The position numbers and the translations under genes are program-made. Shown here piece by piece: positions 1-32,800 of a stretch of DNA of 64,000 nt; the first letter of the stretch is position 1, and each line of letters begins with the position of its first letter. Under the pieces are notes generated by a model. That model was not told where the DNA came from, did not search any database, and worked only from the letters and a program-made list of their open reading frames with translations. The stretch is taken from assembly GCA_006937955.1 (NCBI GenBank), contig SSNP01000015.1:1051851-1115850 (forward strand), in the 5' to 3' direction. This stretch comes from Pachypanchax playfairii. Its lineage: Eukaryota; Chordata; Actinopteri; Cyprinodontiformes; Aplocheilidae.

Positions 1-935
1 TGAAAAGGGATTTTGGCGCCCCCTACTGACCATAACAGAAACAACGTAACTCAATAACTGGATTACATTGCAAAAAATATTTATTTATGCTAAAATAAAC
101 AGTAGAGATGATATATAGATATAGATATTTAATTATTACTTATTTTGCTCTTTACGTGAGATGAATGGTGTGTCCAACATTCTGTCCAAAAAAAAAAAAC
201 ATTAAAAAAAAGGAAAAAAATTGAGAATTTGGGCAATTGCCTAGTCTGTCTATGCCCAGAACAGGCCCTGAAGATAATAAAAAAACAAAGCAAAAAGCTG
301 TTGTTGTGTTAAAAATCCACAACAAAGCTGTGGGTCAAGGAAAACAAGTGGATTGGAACCACAGAACAAAAGTCCTGAAAATGAGAATGAATCAAATCGC
401 AGGGTAAACAGTAGAATCTGATGATGAGGTGATACAACCGGGGACAGGTGATTACTGAAATGAAGAGCAGCAGGGTTGATGAGCGGAATGAGAAACAGGT
501 GGGAGAGACTGAGCTGAGGGAAAACAGGGAACATGACCAAAAAAGAAACAAAACAAAGCCTGAAAGAAAATAAAAATAAAGTTACAACAAACATAAATAC
601 ATAAAACCTGATACAAACACTTTAAATCTTTCGGTGATTGTTCGTCTCTATGTGAACCTGTGATGGACTGGCAACCTATCCAGGGTGTAGCCCCGCCCCT
701 CAATTAATAAACGCTAGAAAAAGAGACAGTAAAACTTTTGCACATATTCTTTCACACAAAACAAAAATTCTCCATTAATTTTTTATGACCTGCTCATCTC
801 CGACATACTAAACCATTTAAAACATTTACCTTAAATGTCATTGAATCACATTCTCTAAACCTGATATTTAAAATTTGGCAAATAAAGATGTTTTTTTTTC
901 CAAACTTGTTTTTCTTTTTCTTTTTGTTTGTGCAG
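1..935. other. Intron of nectin-like gene (5' part outside window)
   Basis: I see no convincing exon here. The stretch is AT-rich with A-runs. Around 655-705 there is a segment (tgatggactggcaacc, then ccagggtgtagccccgccc) of a type common in fish interspersed repeats, probably a LINE- or SINE-derived tail. It ends at a pyrimidine tract and AG acceptor just before 936. The repeat assignment is from memory of fish repeat tails and is uncertain. Confidence 0.5.
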
Positions 936-2302
936 GATTAATGGCTCCATTTCAAGCAACATTGAACTCAGAGAAAACGTTCTCATGGTTAAAGGTCCAG
1001 TCACATACGACCTGCAGGGAACATACGTGTGCGATGCAACCAACAGCATTGGTACGACATCAGCCTCTGTGGAGATCAGCGTTATAGGTACGTTCACAGG
1101 TTTACACCTGACACTCTTCTGTTACATGTAATACACCTGATCTAATACGTCTGACATGTATTAAAGCTCTTGGTAAGCGCGTTTAAGGTATCAATCATGT
1201 GTGTTTCAGAAAAGCCCTTACCACAGATCGCAACAGGTGATGTCATCAGTGTAATCGCCTTGTTATTGGCTGCTGGAGTTCTAATGGGGATCACTATTAC
1301 AGTCCTGGTGCTCAAAATAAGGAGTAGAAAAGACAGCTCCATGTATGTAAACATGATACTCACCATCTCCTGACATCACTGTCATGTTTGTCTCATCTGG
1401 GTTCAGCCATCATTTCATCTGATTTTTGTTGTTTCTTTATTTTTGATCAGAAATGACTCTCCATCCAGGAAACAGCCGATAAGAAAAAGACCAGATGATT
1501 TCCAGGTGGGACTTTAAAAATTTCATTTCATTAAGTTTCAAGTCAACACAATGCTGGTTTTGCTAAAAGTAAATTATAATCATGAAGTCGGAATAAAATC
1601 AAGAATCTATCAGTGTTTATTGTTTTATACTGAAGCCCAATGGGACTGAGAAGGTGTGAAAGGTTTTTCTATGAAGTTAAGCAGAAAAAGTTGAAGAGTT
1701 TATGACACAAAGTTAATTGTTCTGTGAAATTATTAGGTTAAGTAATTTAATATAATGTCTGGAATCATCTGACTGAAGTCAGGAGCAATAATTATGCAAA
1801 AAATATTAATAGTCTTTATATTATTTCCTGATTTTACAGTTAAAAACTTCAGGGAATAATCCCAGAAGGTTTTCCAAAGATTATTGTTTGATATTTTAAA
1901 ATTTGATTTATTATGTATAAATGTGCTGCATGGATTTTTTTCTCTAGATTTTTAACATAAAGTCTCATTTTTCTTCAGCATTCAGGACGATTTTATGAGG
2001 AACTACCAAACACAGCTGACTACGTGAGCTACCGGCTGGCCTGTAACAAGGAGGATTATCCAGAACCCTATTCTCCTCCGATCAACCCTCCCCTGTCATT
2101 TTTGCCTCAGCAGCCCTACCACTCATCACAAACACAAACCATGCCTGCAATGAGCACCAGCTGCACCAGCACCCCGTCCAAAAACTCCTTCGCCCCTCCA
2201 TCGCACAACACAGCTGTTTTTAAATACCCGTCTGTGCCAGGTTTGTCCTCTCCTCCCCCTGGAGTGGGGTCGTACACTTTTCCTAAAGAGCAATACGTCT
2301 AA
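936..2302 (+). CDS. Nectin-1-like cell adhesion molecule, 3' exons (5' partial)
   Basis: Four exons join in frame: 936-1087, 1210-1342, 1451-1505, 1979-2302 (TAA). The first encodes the C-terminal half of a C2-type Ig domain: a KGP strand, then Y-x-L-x-G-T-Y-x-C with a following A-T-N-x-I-G-T, closely matching the third Ig domain of nectin-1. The second carries one transmembrane helix (VISVIALLLAAGVLMGITIT) and a basic stop-transfer (KIRSRK). The third and fourth give a roughly 125-residue cytoplasmic tail rich in Pro, Ser and Tyr that ends in E-Q-Y-V. That fits the nectin E/A-x-Y-V motif, which binds the afadin PDZ domain. Nectins are Ca-independent trans-adhesion proteins of adherens junctions. 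The V and first C2 domains lie upstream of the window. The body of the tail is unlike what I recall of mammalian nectin-1 alpha, so the paralogue is uncertain; the family call is firm. Confidence 0.85.
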
Positions 2303-3243
2303 AGGGACGCTATGTCACAGACTCAGCCTTCTTCCATGAGCTCCATGAAACAAATCTAAAGAAGGAGGAACTTATTAGAAGCTAGCTGGACTTTCAGGAA
2401 GCAGCTCTTCACTATCACACACAGCTAAGGAGAAGGACACGGAGCATTTTGTTGCTGGACTTTTATCGTCTTCTGTTGTTCTTTGAAAAGGAAAAGTTAT
2501 AATCCATGTTTAGGTTTTAGGACAAAGGCAGTTCATTTGAAAAAGTATATTAAAGATGAAATGAAAAATATTTGATTTTATCCAATTGAAGGGATTACCT
2601 GGATGTTATTTACTCATTACTTTATCTACTTTTGCATTATTTTGTAAAACACAGAAAAAAATGGGAAAAGGGCCAAAAAAAAATCTTTTTAGTTTAAAAA
2701 CTTTAATTTATATCAATTCCTTTATCTCTGATGACGCTCGTGTTATTCTGTGTCGTACATTCAGATAATCCTTTGATGTAAGATTTTGGTATTGCCTCTC
2801 TGTCTCATGTGCTTGTTTTTTGTATCATTTATGTATTTTTCTTTGTAATTAATGGACAAACTTTATATCTTGTTGGGGATTTATAAAAAAATTGTGTTTT
2901 TGTTGGTGGATCTGTGAATATTGGGCACTCACTAGAATTTGTAGTGTTTAATAAAAATGAAAATGCTAACTTTTTATTATGTGGAATGAAATATTTTTGA
3001 AGGAATACTCCATTTTTACATGTCCAAGAACATTAAGTGTCTGTAACTGTAACCACATGCATCAAAGATTGGTCTAAGTTTTAAACATGAAATTTATGAA
3101 AATAACAGTTAAAGAAACTTGGTTTTTAATTTTAAATGATAAAACTGAAATGTAACATTGATTTTATAATTTTTTTAGATGTGATTTAGCAGATTTTAGA
3201 GCAAATTAATAAGCGCAAACATTCTAAAACACAAGATGAGCTC
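2303..3243 (+). other. 3' UTR and downstream region of the nectin-like gene
   Basis: After the stop codon the sequence is non-coding and AT-rich. A canonical AATAAA polyadenylation signal lies at 2950-2955, giving a 3' UTR of roughly 650-700 bases. No other gene is visible before the microsatellite. Confidence 0.6.
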
Positions 3244-3533
3244 ATGGATGGATGGATGGAGGGAGGGACGGACGGATAGAGGGACGGACGGACGGATGGA
3301 TGGATGGATGGATGGACGCACGGACGGACGGATGGATGGATGGATGGACGGACGGACGGACGGGTGGAGGGAGGGAGGGATGGATGGATGGATGGACGGA
3401 CGGACGGACGGACGGACGGACGGACGGACGGATGGACGGACGGACGGATGGATGGATGGATGGATGGATGGATGGATGGATGGATGGATGGATGGATGGA
3501 TGGATGGATGGATGGATGGATGAATGAATAGAT
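3244..3533 (+). repeat. (GGAT/GGAC)n tetranucleotide microsatellite
   Basis: About 290 bases of GGAT and GGAC tetramers with GGGA interruptions, becoming pure GGAT towards the 3' end. The long open frames here encode only WMDG- or HPSI-type repeats and are not genes. The right-hand contig of the first assembly overlap begins inside this array. Confidence 0.97.
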
Positions 3534-4175
3534 TTGCTAAAGTCTGACTGACCCACCTGTCCATCCAGTGGATTTTATATGATAGTTTTTTATGTTGAAA
3601 CAAAGAAGGTTACATGAACTTATCAACAGTATTTATACAACATTATTCTATTTGCATCTAATCAGCAACAAAAAGCTTTAATTCACTTTGAATTCACAAG
3701 AAAATATACATGAAAGAACTGCACAAAAAAAAAAAGTCTGATTCTTATCAAATGGCATGTAATCCAAATAAGTCTTAAACAGATCCAGTTACAGTCAATG
3801 TAATCCAATCATGATACAACCTGATTAGTAGATAATAAAAAATTGTTTAAAAAAAATAATAATATTTTTTTATCCCATATATTTACACAGTTGTAATACA
3901 CTGAGGTCAACTGGGGTTTCATATTAACATCTAACTGATCAAATGACAACTAATTACGGCGGTTGTTAACATTTCCAAAGCCTCATACTAGATCCTGATG
4001 TGTGTCGGATCTGGTCAGTTTTATTATATTTACAGTATCAACTTCAGAATTAAAGTCCTGACGTTAGAAACGTCCACATCAAAATCATCAGCTTCAAAAC
4101 AATCCCTGCTGTTAGGTAATGTGCAGGAATGTGCATCACAGCATGTGCGTGTGTGGAAGTATAAACCATTCAGCC

Positions 4176-4280
4176 ATGCAAATGTCTTGTATAATAGATG
4201 AGCTTACTATCACTGTGTTATCCTAACCCTGCAGGGAAAAGAAAGAGGGACAGAGCAACAGAGGAAAAGAAAAACAGTCA
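4176..4280 (+). promoter_or_regulatory. Candidate promoter region of gene A
   Basis: About 250-350 bases before the start codon lies an octamer ATGCAAAT (4176-4183), a TATA-like tataata (about 4189) and a block around atcactgtgttatcctaacc (4209-4228). The last block, with a purine-rich stretch after it, recurs upstream of paralogue B at about 26559-26620. Conservation between the paralogues suggests promoter or 5' UTR function; the octamer is not conserved in B. An identical artefactual copy lies at offset +4262. Inference only. Confidence 0.4.
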
Positions 4281-4523
4281 GATAGATTAGCCAAAATCTG
4301 TTTCTTACACCCTTTTTTTTCTGCTTGCCAAAAGTCTAATTTAATGTTTTCTTGCCTTCAGTTGGATTTTTCATAAGACTTTTGGACCAGAGAGAGAAAA
4401 GAACACAACTCGAAGAGGGAAATTTCTAGATGATGGGTTTTGCTGTCCAAAGTCTTTCGTTTTTACAATTACAATAGTTTTGGGGAATGAAGATGTCGCT
4501 GTATTCGGGATCATCATGATACA

Positions 4524-23341
<18,818 letters not shown>

Positions 23342-26300
23342 AACATTAGCTGCTCTCATCTTCCTGATACAGAATGTTTGAAGGTATCATCATCTCTCAC
23401 TGTTTCACCTCTGAGTGCCACATCTGTCACAAACACCTCCCACTGAAGACAAAAACTGATGCCCACGAACTTCTACTTCTGCTCCAAAACTACAAACTCA
23501 GAATCTAAATCCTTTATTTCGTTGTTTTTATAAACATGAGACAGTTTGTTTCATCACTTTTGGAGGAAATTTCCAACTTTCCACAGCAAGTAACAAAACA
23601 AAGAATGGAAGAAAGAGATAAACAATGTTAGCAATGCGACTTCTTGTCTGTGTGATGCAACATCAGCTTCAGCTCTGAATCAGTCTCCTGCTTTTTCAAT
23701 AAATTATGTGCTAAAATAAAGTTTTATTGTGGACTGTTTTTGTTGCCTCCATTTATAAATATGTGAATTTCACATATATAAAAATGCCGTCTGATTCCTG
23801 AGGATCAGGTGTAAACTAAATTTATCTGACTAGTGCAGGTTAGTCAGAAATCTGTAAAAGAATCAACATTAAATTGGTGAAGATTCAGATCAATTGTCCC
23901 CTAATTTTTGCTAATATAGAAGTGACATAGAAATCTGAGCATCAGATATGACCAGGATGTGTTAATTAGATCGAATTGTGTATCAGGTGTATAACCATGA
24001 CCAAAAGTTTTTAAATTACATGAGGATTGTTTTACTGCTGCTTCAATGTTCTTACAACTTTTTGTCTTTTGTTTTAATGGTAAACTGAAGTATAATTATA
24101 AGCTTTAAATACCTTTACTGATGACAACAACTAGGTTTAACCAAAGACTCAGAGGTTGAGAGAAATTTCTCACTGAAGATATTTCGCTAACATTCTTTAT
24201 TCATGGCTACGTTGGTTAAAAAGCAGCTGCGAACAATCTCAGGGTCCTTTACCACTGGTTATAGAGCACATCTTTTCAGACATTCAACCCCAAAACATCC
24301 AAAAGGGGATAAATCAGAGAAAAAGGAATCAAATCCCAGTAAAATTTAGGTGCAAAAGTGACTTCTTGTTCTGCACCATCCTCTAAACATCTTCTCCTTA
24401 GGTGCACTCACAACCGCTGGTGTCTTGAATCAGCTGTAGGAGACGATCCTGGACCCTTAAAGGCTTCTTCACAACAACTAAACTTCCCTACTTGAAGTTC
24501 TTGATCATCAAATAAATGGTAGATTGAGGTGAAATCTTAATAACAGCAATATTTATCTCTTTTTGTGCAAATTTCCATGAAAACTGACACAACTAACTTG
24601 TGATCATTATACTTGGGTCTCTGAACCTTTGGCCACTGATGTAGATATTATAAAACCAGGAAGACAAATAAAAAACATTTTTAATCAGGAATTTCATGTT
24701 ATACTTAACAAGGTACCATGAGAAAACCTGTTATCATCACCATTTAACTCAAAAGTTGGACCTTGATCCTGTAAAAAGTAAGTAACATTTTATTTTAAAT
24801 AGTGAGATGATGTACAGTAACTGAGGTAACAGCTGGACTGGAAGTGGGAGGTTTGATCTGGGACACATAAATTAATTCTAATGGCAAAAGAATCTGCAGT
24901 GGGCGGGGCTCTAAGAACAGGCAGGCCACTGATTCACCTGCCATGGAAGGAAACGAGTAAAAAGGCTAACACCATGTCTTATTCCCAACATTTATATACC
25001 GGTATACATAAATAAGTGAAGTTGTAAGTTTTAGATCTTATTAAAAGCAAATCCTGGATGTGTTTTTGAATGTTTGACCTTTTGAATCTAGACATCTCAG
25101 AGTTTTCTGACTTTTTGTCCTGCATTCTGTTTTTGTCTTCTGAATCCACAATATTAAACATAAAGAATCCAAATGGGATAAAAATCTATCCTGGTTCATG
25201 TGGTTTATCATCTTACTTCTTAACAAAAACCTGGTTTTCAGTTTCTGCAAATGCCCTTGAGCCCATGATTGGATGATATTTGAAATATCCAATCTGTCCT
25301 TAGCAAATATTTTCCTGTTCTTGTACATGTGCTGTAACAAACTTCAAAACATGTCATACTTATCCAAACATTAACAATTTTATGTATTTTTCTGCAAAAC
25401 AAGTTGATGCAAATTCTATTTCCAATAAAAACAGTAAGATTTCTGCATTGATCACAGAAGGGCGACAAAGTGAAAGACAAAGGAAGGGAAGAAGAGCCGG
25501 AGAAGACAAGTGTAACATGCAATCCTGTATCGTCATGACTGATACAGGAGTCAAGCAAAGAAATGTAAAGTAAGACGGACTCAGATCCTCCAGTTTCTGG
25601 TCACAGCCGCTCGCTATCAGGCTAACTCCAGGAATTATAAGTGAAGAAAGAGCAAAGTTCTGCTGCATTTGAAAGTTTTGAACTGAGATAAAGTAACTTA
25701 AAGTTGATTCAAACAAACTTCCATCAAACACAGAATGATAAAAAATATCAAAAACTTCTGACTTTATTTTTGTTAGTTTATTTCTTCTTTATCCTGACCT
25801 CTTATCCACTTCTTAGCATCAGCGTTGGGTCAGCTCTCTCATTGCTATGTAAAGAAAACTGATCTCTGTCCTTCATTCATTCATGAAAAACATCTCACGT
25901 TACGTTCTCATAGATCCACTTCACAGTCCCTCCTCCTCCTCTTTCTCCCCTATAAACATATAAACTCAGTTGGATTTTTTAAAAATAAATTACAAAGCTT
26001 TCAATTTGAAACTTCACCTGAAACAATCAGAGTCACATTTACATCAGGAAACCATCCAAACTAAATAAACTGATCTTAATGTATCTCAATCAGCCTTTTT
26101 CATGCATGTTTTACCTGTTATGTGATATTACCAACATATTGAGGGTGAATATTGACATTCTGTGTACACACGCCCACTTTTCTTGTACAAAAATCAAAGA
26201 AATAATGTGCAACAGAATATAATAAAAACAAACTTTTCCAGCAACTAACAAAATGAGTTACCTTTTTACAACCTAGATTTTTTAAATCAACAGAAGTCGT

Positions 26301-26500
26301 GACAAATCACGTTAAATAAGGATCAAATTCATTGTTATATAATCATTTTTACTTTCTATTTCATCAAAACATGCTTTTGTATTTTTAATTAAATATTTGT
26401 CATGTTTACGTCTTGCATGGAAGGAATTTCCAACTCATCAAATACAACATTGATGGTGTTATTTAATGTGCAGCTGCGTGCTGTATTAGTGTTTATTAAG
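23342..26500. other. Gene A 3' UTR and intergenic spacer to gene B
   Basis: After the poly(A) signals at 23698-23720 I see no exon-like frame. The stretch 24120-24660 has a more even base composition and could be an old DNA-transposon remnant, but I cannot name it. The short frames on either strand between 24980 and 25730 show no domain, signal peptide or splice context and I do not call them genes. Confidence 0.5.
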
Positions 26501-26523
26501 TGTGTAGAAGTCTCCCACATCCA

Positions 26524-26640
26524 CCTACGAGCTTGTTCTGCATAATGAATGAGTTCAGTATCACTGTGTTATTCTAACCTCTCAGAAAGAAGAACAGAGA
26601 GAAGAGAGAAAGGAAAACACATCAATTATTGAACCCAAAT
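26524..26640 (+). promoter_or_regulatory. Candidate promoter / 5' UTR region of gene B
   Basis: The block atcactgtgttattctaacc (about 26559-26578) and the purine-rich stretch after it match the region upstream of gene A (about 4209-4280). Both sit roughly 270-315 bases before the start codon. A later AG at about 26675 may be a shared 5' UTR splice acceptor. Function is inferred from conservation between paralogues only. Confidence 0.4.
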
Positions 26641-26843
26641 CAGTTTAGTGACCCTTCGTGTCTCTCTGCTTTCAGTCTGATGAAGTCAGTGCTTCAAACT
26701 GGACTCTTCATGAAACTTGTGGACTAAATTCAACTCAGAGCAGTAGAAAATGTGTCAACAGGCTAATTTCCGAATCTTTTCATGGTGATTTTAAAGTTTT
26801 TTTGGAGCAAAGAGGCAGCTGGACTCAGGATCATCATGATACC

Positions 26844-29800
26844 ATGGTGGCCAAACTGCTAGGACTGGCCTTTTTATATCTTACAACCAGACCACTCACC
26901 TTCACTGTGCATGGTAAGACTGGCTGCGAATGTAGAATCAGCTTCTTTATATTACTATAATGTGTCTTCAGTAAATAAAACTTTGAATTTAGAACTGATA
27001 ATTACTGTATAACTAATCATAATATAACTAATAATTATTTCCAAATCTGGCGTTTTCATTATAAAGTCTGCAACAAATTTTAAACTAAAGCTCAGTGAGT
27101 TGTTGTACATGTTATACTAATGAAAATAATGTGAACATTTGACAAAGTTCAAGGAATCGATCATTTAAAAAATTTGATTAATGAATATTTTTTTTCTATC
27201 CCATTGTTTTTTTTACTGATTTTTAATTTATTTATTCATTTCTTTGTTTTTTATTGATTCAGAATTAGACTGTAAAGAAAGTAACAGAATACTCTAGAAA
27301 CCTGTTTTTGGAATCACGCTCTGGAAATTTGCAGTGTAATCAATCCTGTAGAAGAACACCCGCAGAGTAAATTACACTGTCTTCTCTTTTTCTCTTTAAC
27401 CCCCCCCCCCACACACACACACACACAAAATCATTTCCAGGCACATCAGTGTATCCTGTTCCAACTTCAGCCGTGGAGATCAAGTCGAATTGGGAGGTGG
27501 TTTATCGGGACACCAACGTGTATGGAGTGGTGGGAAAAGCTGTGATCCTGGAATGTGGAACCACAGTACCTGATATGTACATATGGAGCTTCACCAAGCC
27601 CGGTACTGAAGCCATCAAGGCGGTGGTGTATAATCTGGGGAAAGGCCCAGTGATCCAAAAGCTAGCTGAAACTCTCGGGCAGCTGGCAGTCATCTCAAAC
27701 AGCGCGGCTGTGAGCATTGAGAAACTGCCTCTGGCTGCTCATGGCTTGTTTACCTGTCAGGCCTTCTATGACATCAGCCAGGACCCCAAAGTTTTCTACT
27801 ATTACGTACACCTCACTGTTAGAGGTAAGACACCTCACTCTGGCACACATTTCTTCTTCAGGATGCCAGGAGTCAACAAGCAAGAAAGCGTGGTTTGATT
27901 TTTTTTCTTTAAACAGCCCATTTCATACAAATTTCAGGACTTTGTGGTTATTTCTTAAGTATTAACCAGTAACATGAAACATTTTATATATAAAACAACG
28001 TTAGGAAACACTGATTAACAGACCTTTCAATATGTCTGCATTAAAATTCAGCTGGTTCTGGCTCCTTCTGTCAGGCTTGGGGCAGCAGCTCGTTCAGGAC
28101 AGAAACTGACCAATCAGAGGACAGGGTGCGTCAGCCACAGACCCCGCCTCCTCAGTGTCAATAGTCTGGTTTTGAGCAAATGGAGATTCTGTAACCTTTG
28201 AAAGTCGAGTGTGCGCTTGTCACTGCCATGTGCTCGTTCAGAGAAGTTGTTGGTCAACAGTCAGGCAGTTGCTTGGGGCACCTAAAACCGCTAGATGGTT
28301 ACAAGAACTTTGTTTTGATAAACTATAAATTATCAGTTATTGAAACAAATTACAAGGGAAAAACGTACTGAAAATAAAGAGGCGCTATCAACCATTAAAA
28401 CTACGACTTAATAGTCAATTAATAGTCAAAGATGGCTTCAGGAAATTTTTGTTTCGGGCCCCAACAGACCCTTTAATCACCTCTGCGCTCATTGGTCCTC
28501 ATGCTCGCAGATACTGTTTGCTCGCTCACAGAACAGAAATGACCTCTCTCACATGTTTTCACTCACAAGTCACATAACTTCCTCATGCGTATCACGTTTA
28601 TGCGCTCAACGTTCAGTGTGGTCGCTCAGAATATGCATTTGCAACTTCTGACATTAATTATTTGCCATAAAAATCACAAAAATTTATAAACGCAGTGGTT
28701 TGAAACCTCAAAAAGCAACAACTTACGGGATCGTTTATTATCAATTTGTTGACTTCTGTCATGTGTTAACAATTTCTGCAGTTAATTGTTGTTTTGAGTA
28801 TGTTAGGCAGTTTGTTTATTGGTAAATTGCTGTTATACAATCAATTAATTAATTAATGAGAGATCCACTCAAACAGTTAAACAATCTTGTGTTTTTTTCT
28901 TGTCCTTATTAACACTGTTGTATTTATCTGTATGTAAGCGGGTCTGATTTTATCCTTGATGCAGTCCCTGTCAGTAAACCTTACCTCCTGGTAAGTGATG
29001 CATCTCCAGTGGAGGGCGCCACAATGTGGATGCGATGCAATTTGGATAATGGGACTGAACCGATCCAGTATGTGTGGCAACATGAAACCCGCAGCGGAAA
29101 CATCACAGTCTTTGCCCAGAGCAGCAGCAATTTTATAAATGTGACGGACGTGAACAGGAACCACACCGGTTGGTACAGATGTGTGGCCAGCAATGATGTC
29201 AACAGCGAGACATCTGGACGGTTATGGTTGGACACCATCTGTGAGTAATAATAGCTTATTTTGTTATTTTATTCAGCATGTGCATATCACAGACGTTCAT
29301 CTTCTGATTCAGTTTTTTTTTTATCCTTAGATGGTCCAGATGTTCCCCAGATAGGCGTGACTCCGTACACCATCACAGAGCGCGGATACTCAGCTCTGGA
29401 AAGAGAGACTGTTTCATTGGTGTGTCAAGCCCAGTCCAATCCAATCAGTCAATACATCTGGTTCTACAACAACTCACAGGTGTACGCCGGGCCACAGTAC
29501 ACCATCACCAAAATCCTCCGTATGCACACTGGAGACTACGCCTGCATAGCACACAATACCTACCTGGACACCCGCTCCAAAAAAACCATCAGCCTTACTG
29601 TCTACTGTGAGTGTGACTTTTATTTAAACCTTTTCTCACCTCTTTTCCAAGCTGGGTTCTTTCTTTTTTTTACCCTGCAAACTACAAAACTGCTTATTGA
29701 GGCTTCTTCCTCCCTTCAAACTTTATTCAATCTAATACTCTTGTTCAAACATCACGTCATACATACACTCCCACATACAGACACACAAACAGCAGAGAAA

Positions 29801-32800
29801 AGCAGGCGCTGCAGATGTAATCTACGACTTGGATCATCGGAGAAGTTGGTGGGACCCTGACAGGTACATCGCTGTCACAACCATTCTACAGGTTGTCTTT
29901 ATTCTTTGACTTTTCATTTCATATCATGATCATGTTTAGTTGTAAACAAAAGTCCATCTCCATCTCATGAAAGCTCTCAAGTAAGACGCTTATTTATACA
30001 AACAATAACTTCCTAATTAATTGACTCATTCAAACCTCCAGATAGGTTTCTATGGTCCTGAACTTATGTTATCCCCTTATTTAGAACATCACTGCTTTGT
30101 TATTCTTCATTCTCTCCCTGCAGACCCTCCTGATGGTTCCCCCTCCTGCTCGGTGGAACCGGCTCTGAATCACACCTCTCTCAGACTGATCTGCTCCTGG
30201 CCTGGTGGACTTCCCTCCCCGTCTCTCCTCTGGACCGGAGACCTGATACAACAGACTGATACAGGACAGCAAACAAACCTACAGACTAACTCTGCCGTCA
30301 TCTTGTTGTCCTCTCAGAGCCTGAAATCTAACAACAGTCTGTTTACATGTGTGGGTTCTCATCCTGCTCTGAAACAACACACAGACTGCAGCACACGCAC
30401 ATGTGAGAACAGAAATCACAGGAAATGAAAATGTTTAAACAGTTAAAACTTTTCAAACTCTGACATTTTGCTTCTCTTTCTTCAGATATTCCTCCTGCAG
30501 AGCCCGTGTGTTTTGCCTACGTGACCAACAACAGACAGTATCTGATGCTGTCCTGCTCCTGGGACGGAGGGGCCCCGAAAGCTTTAGTTTGGTGGGAGGG
30601 ACCGGGGGGTCAGAGCCAAGGGGGGCAAGAAAACTCCAACATCCTGGTCCTTCGCTATGGCACCGCCCGCAGTGGGAATCCGTACACCTGCTATGCTAAA
30701 CACCCACTTGTGGTTCAACCAAAGAGCTGCAGCCTCACACTGGGTCAGTGTTCATCCTCCCTGTTCAGTGCAACAACAAGCAGATCTGGTTTGTTTTGAA
30801 CCAGTTGATATATTTCTATGTGCAGAAGCTCCAGTGTTGCTGACGCAGCGCAGAACGGTTTCAGTGTATGAAGGGAGTGACGTGCAGCTCACCTGCAGTC
30901 TGAGAGACAACTATCTTCCCGTCAGTGAGATCACCTGGTTTAACAATCAGGGCGCTGATGTCCGAGACACCTCCAAGTACTTGTTGCTGCGAACGTCAGC
31001 GTGGGCGAACCTGACTGTGAGAAACACGGATGAGATGCAGGACAGTGGCGAGTACAGATGCTCCACTTCAAACGCAGTGGGAGGAGCTGACATCAACGTC
31101 ACCCTGGTGGTTAAGAGTAAGACTCTAGTCCATTGTTTCATGAACTTAACAAACACAGAAGTGAAAACTTATTCTATATTTTATAACATTATTTTTTGTC
31201 TGTGCATAAGAATACCCCATGCCTCCTAATGTCACCCTGGTCAAAGTGACGTACGTCAGCCGACAGCGTAACGAGGTGGACCTGGAGTGGAAGGTAGAGA
31301 GTGAGGAGGTGGGCGGTTGGACAAGTTTCTTCCTAGAGCATCGATCGGTGTCAGAGCGCCCAAAAAAGAAAGGAAGTAGCAATGATTCCCATGTGCAGAT
31401 GGAGAAGAGGGTTATCTCCCAAGACTGGTCCAGTTTCATCATCCAGGATCCAGATGTGAGGAGCTATACGGTACGAGGACTGATGCCAACTGTTACCTAC
31501 CAGTTCCGAGTCACACCAATCAACTACCGAACCATCGGATACCCATCTGCAACCAAGACTCCAGGTATGGTGCGTGTACGGAGTGAGGAAAACGTAGTCA
31601 TGTAGGCAACATTTGAATCATTAAATAGAGTAAGAGCAGCGAGAACAACTGCTACATTTTATTTAAAGGCTTCCAGGTGAGTTAGATTTTATACACAAAC
31701 TGATGATGCAAATGTTTGGAAGACTGATGCTGATAAATCTCATGTCTAACCTTTTTTTCTTCTTTTTTTATCTACTTAGGTGAAAGACACACAAACATAA
31801 CACACACCTCACAGTGAAACAATATTCTCCTCTCCTCTTTCCTTATTCCCTTCCTTAACTTCTCTGAAACTGACTATCAGAGGGGTGTGTTACAAAGTCC
31901 ATCCTTTACTAATTAATACTGATGCATTTGTCAAGTTGAACACTGTAATTTGTTTACTCTGAATATTTATTGTAGGAAAAGTAGATTTTTTTTAACTCTG
32001 GGAAAATGTTAACAAGCTGTAATGTGTACTCACAAAATAACAGCCACAAGTGTGGAATCAATCATAGCTGATCAATTTATTAGGTGTTTTAGATTTACTA
32101 CAGTACATGTAGCAACTGTCCAATCATAGGTTAGAATTTTTTAAGAAATATAGTGAATTGGATTGGATGGATGGATGGATGGATGGATGGATGGATGGAT
32201 GGATGATGGATGGATGGATGGATGGATGGATGGATGGATGGATGGATGGATGGATGGATGGATGGATGGATGGATGGATGGATGGATGGACGGACGGACG
32301 GAAAGCTATTCACTGTATAAGTGTGTGTATTTTCAGATGTGTGCTATTTTACAAAGTGTGTAACTGTGATGTGTTGCAGCGGAACCATCCAACAACATGT
32401 ATCCTGCTGTAATTGGAGCAGCTATAGGCGGGATGCTCTTTGCAGCCTTGCTAACGCTGCTGCTGCTGGTGTTTATAATCCGCAACCGTCACAACAATCC
32501 TCGTGAGTCCCTCACAGAAACAACAACAACAACCCGTTGAACTATATCATACAGAGAAATGAAATGTTGTGTTAATGTCCTCGGTCTTTCCTCCCACAGG
32601 ACTACATGACATGCTGTTTGGATCGTGAGTTTCTGTGTATTCTTTCACATTTTCAACAAAAACATGTTTGTAATGTAACAGTCACTCATCCAGACAAGCC
32701 ACTTGTCTTCTTTTGATGTTTCCAGGCAGCACAGCCAGTCGAGGGAGAACATTAATTTCCCAGAGGATGAAATGGTCAGAGAAGAAGGATTGGAAGAAAT

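Noticed and set aside
3196..3603. Long open frames on both strands across the GGAT/GGAC array
   Set aside because: They are translations of a tetranucleotide repeat (W-M-D-G or H-P-S-I periods) without start context, domains or splice signals.
25041..25731. Several 90-125 codon frames on the minus strand between genes A and B
   Set aside because: No domain, no repeat of known type, no splice context; chance frames in AT-rich DNA.
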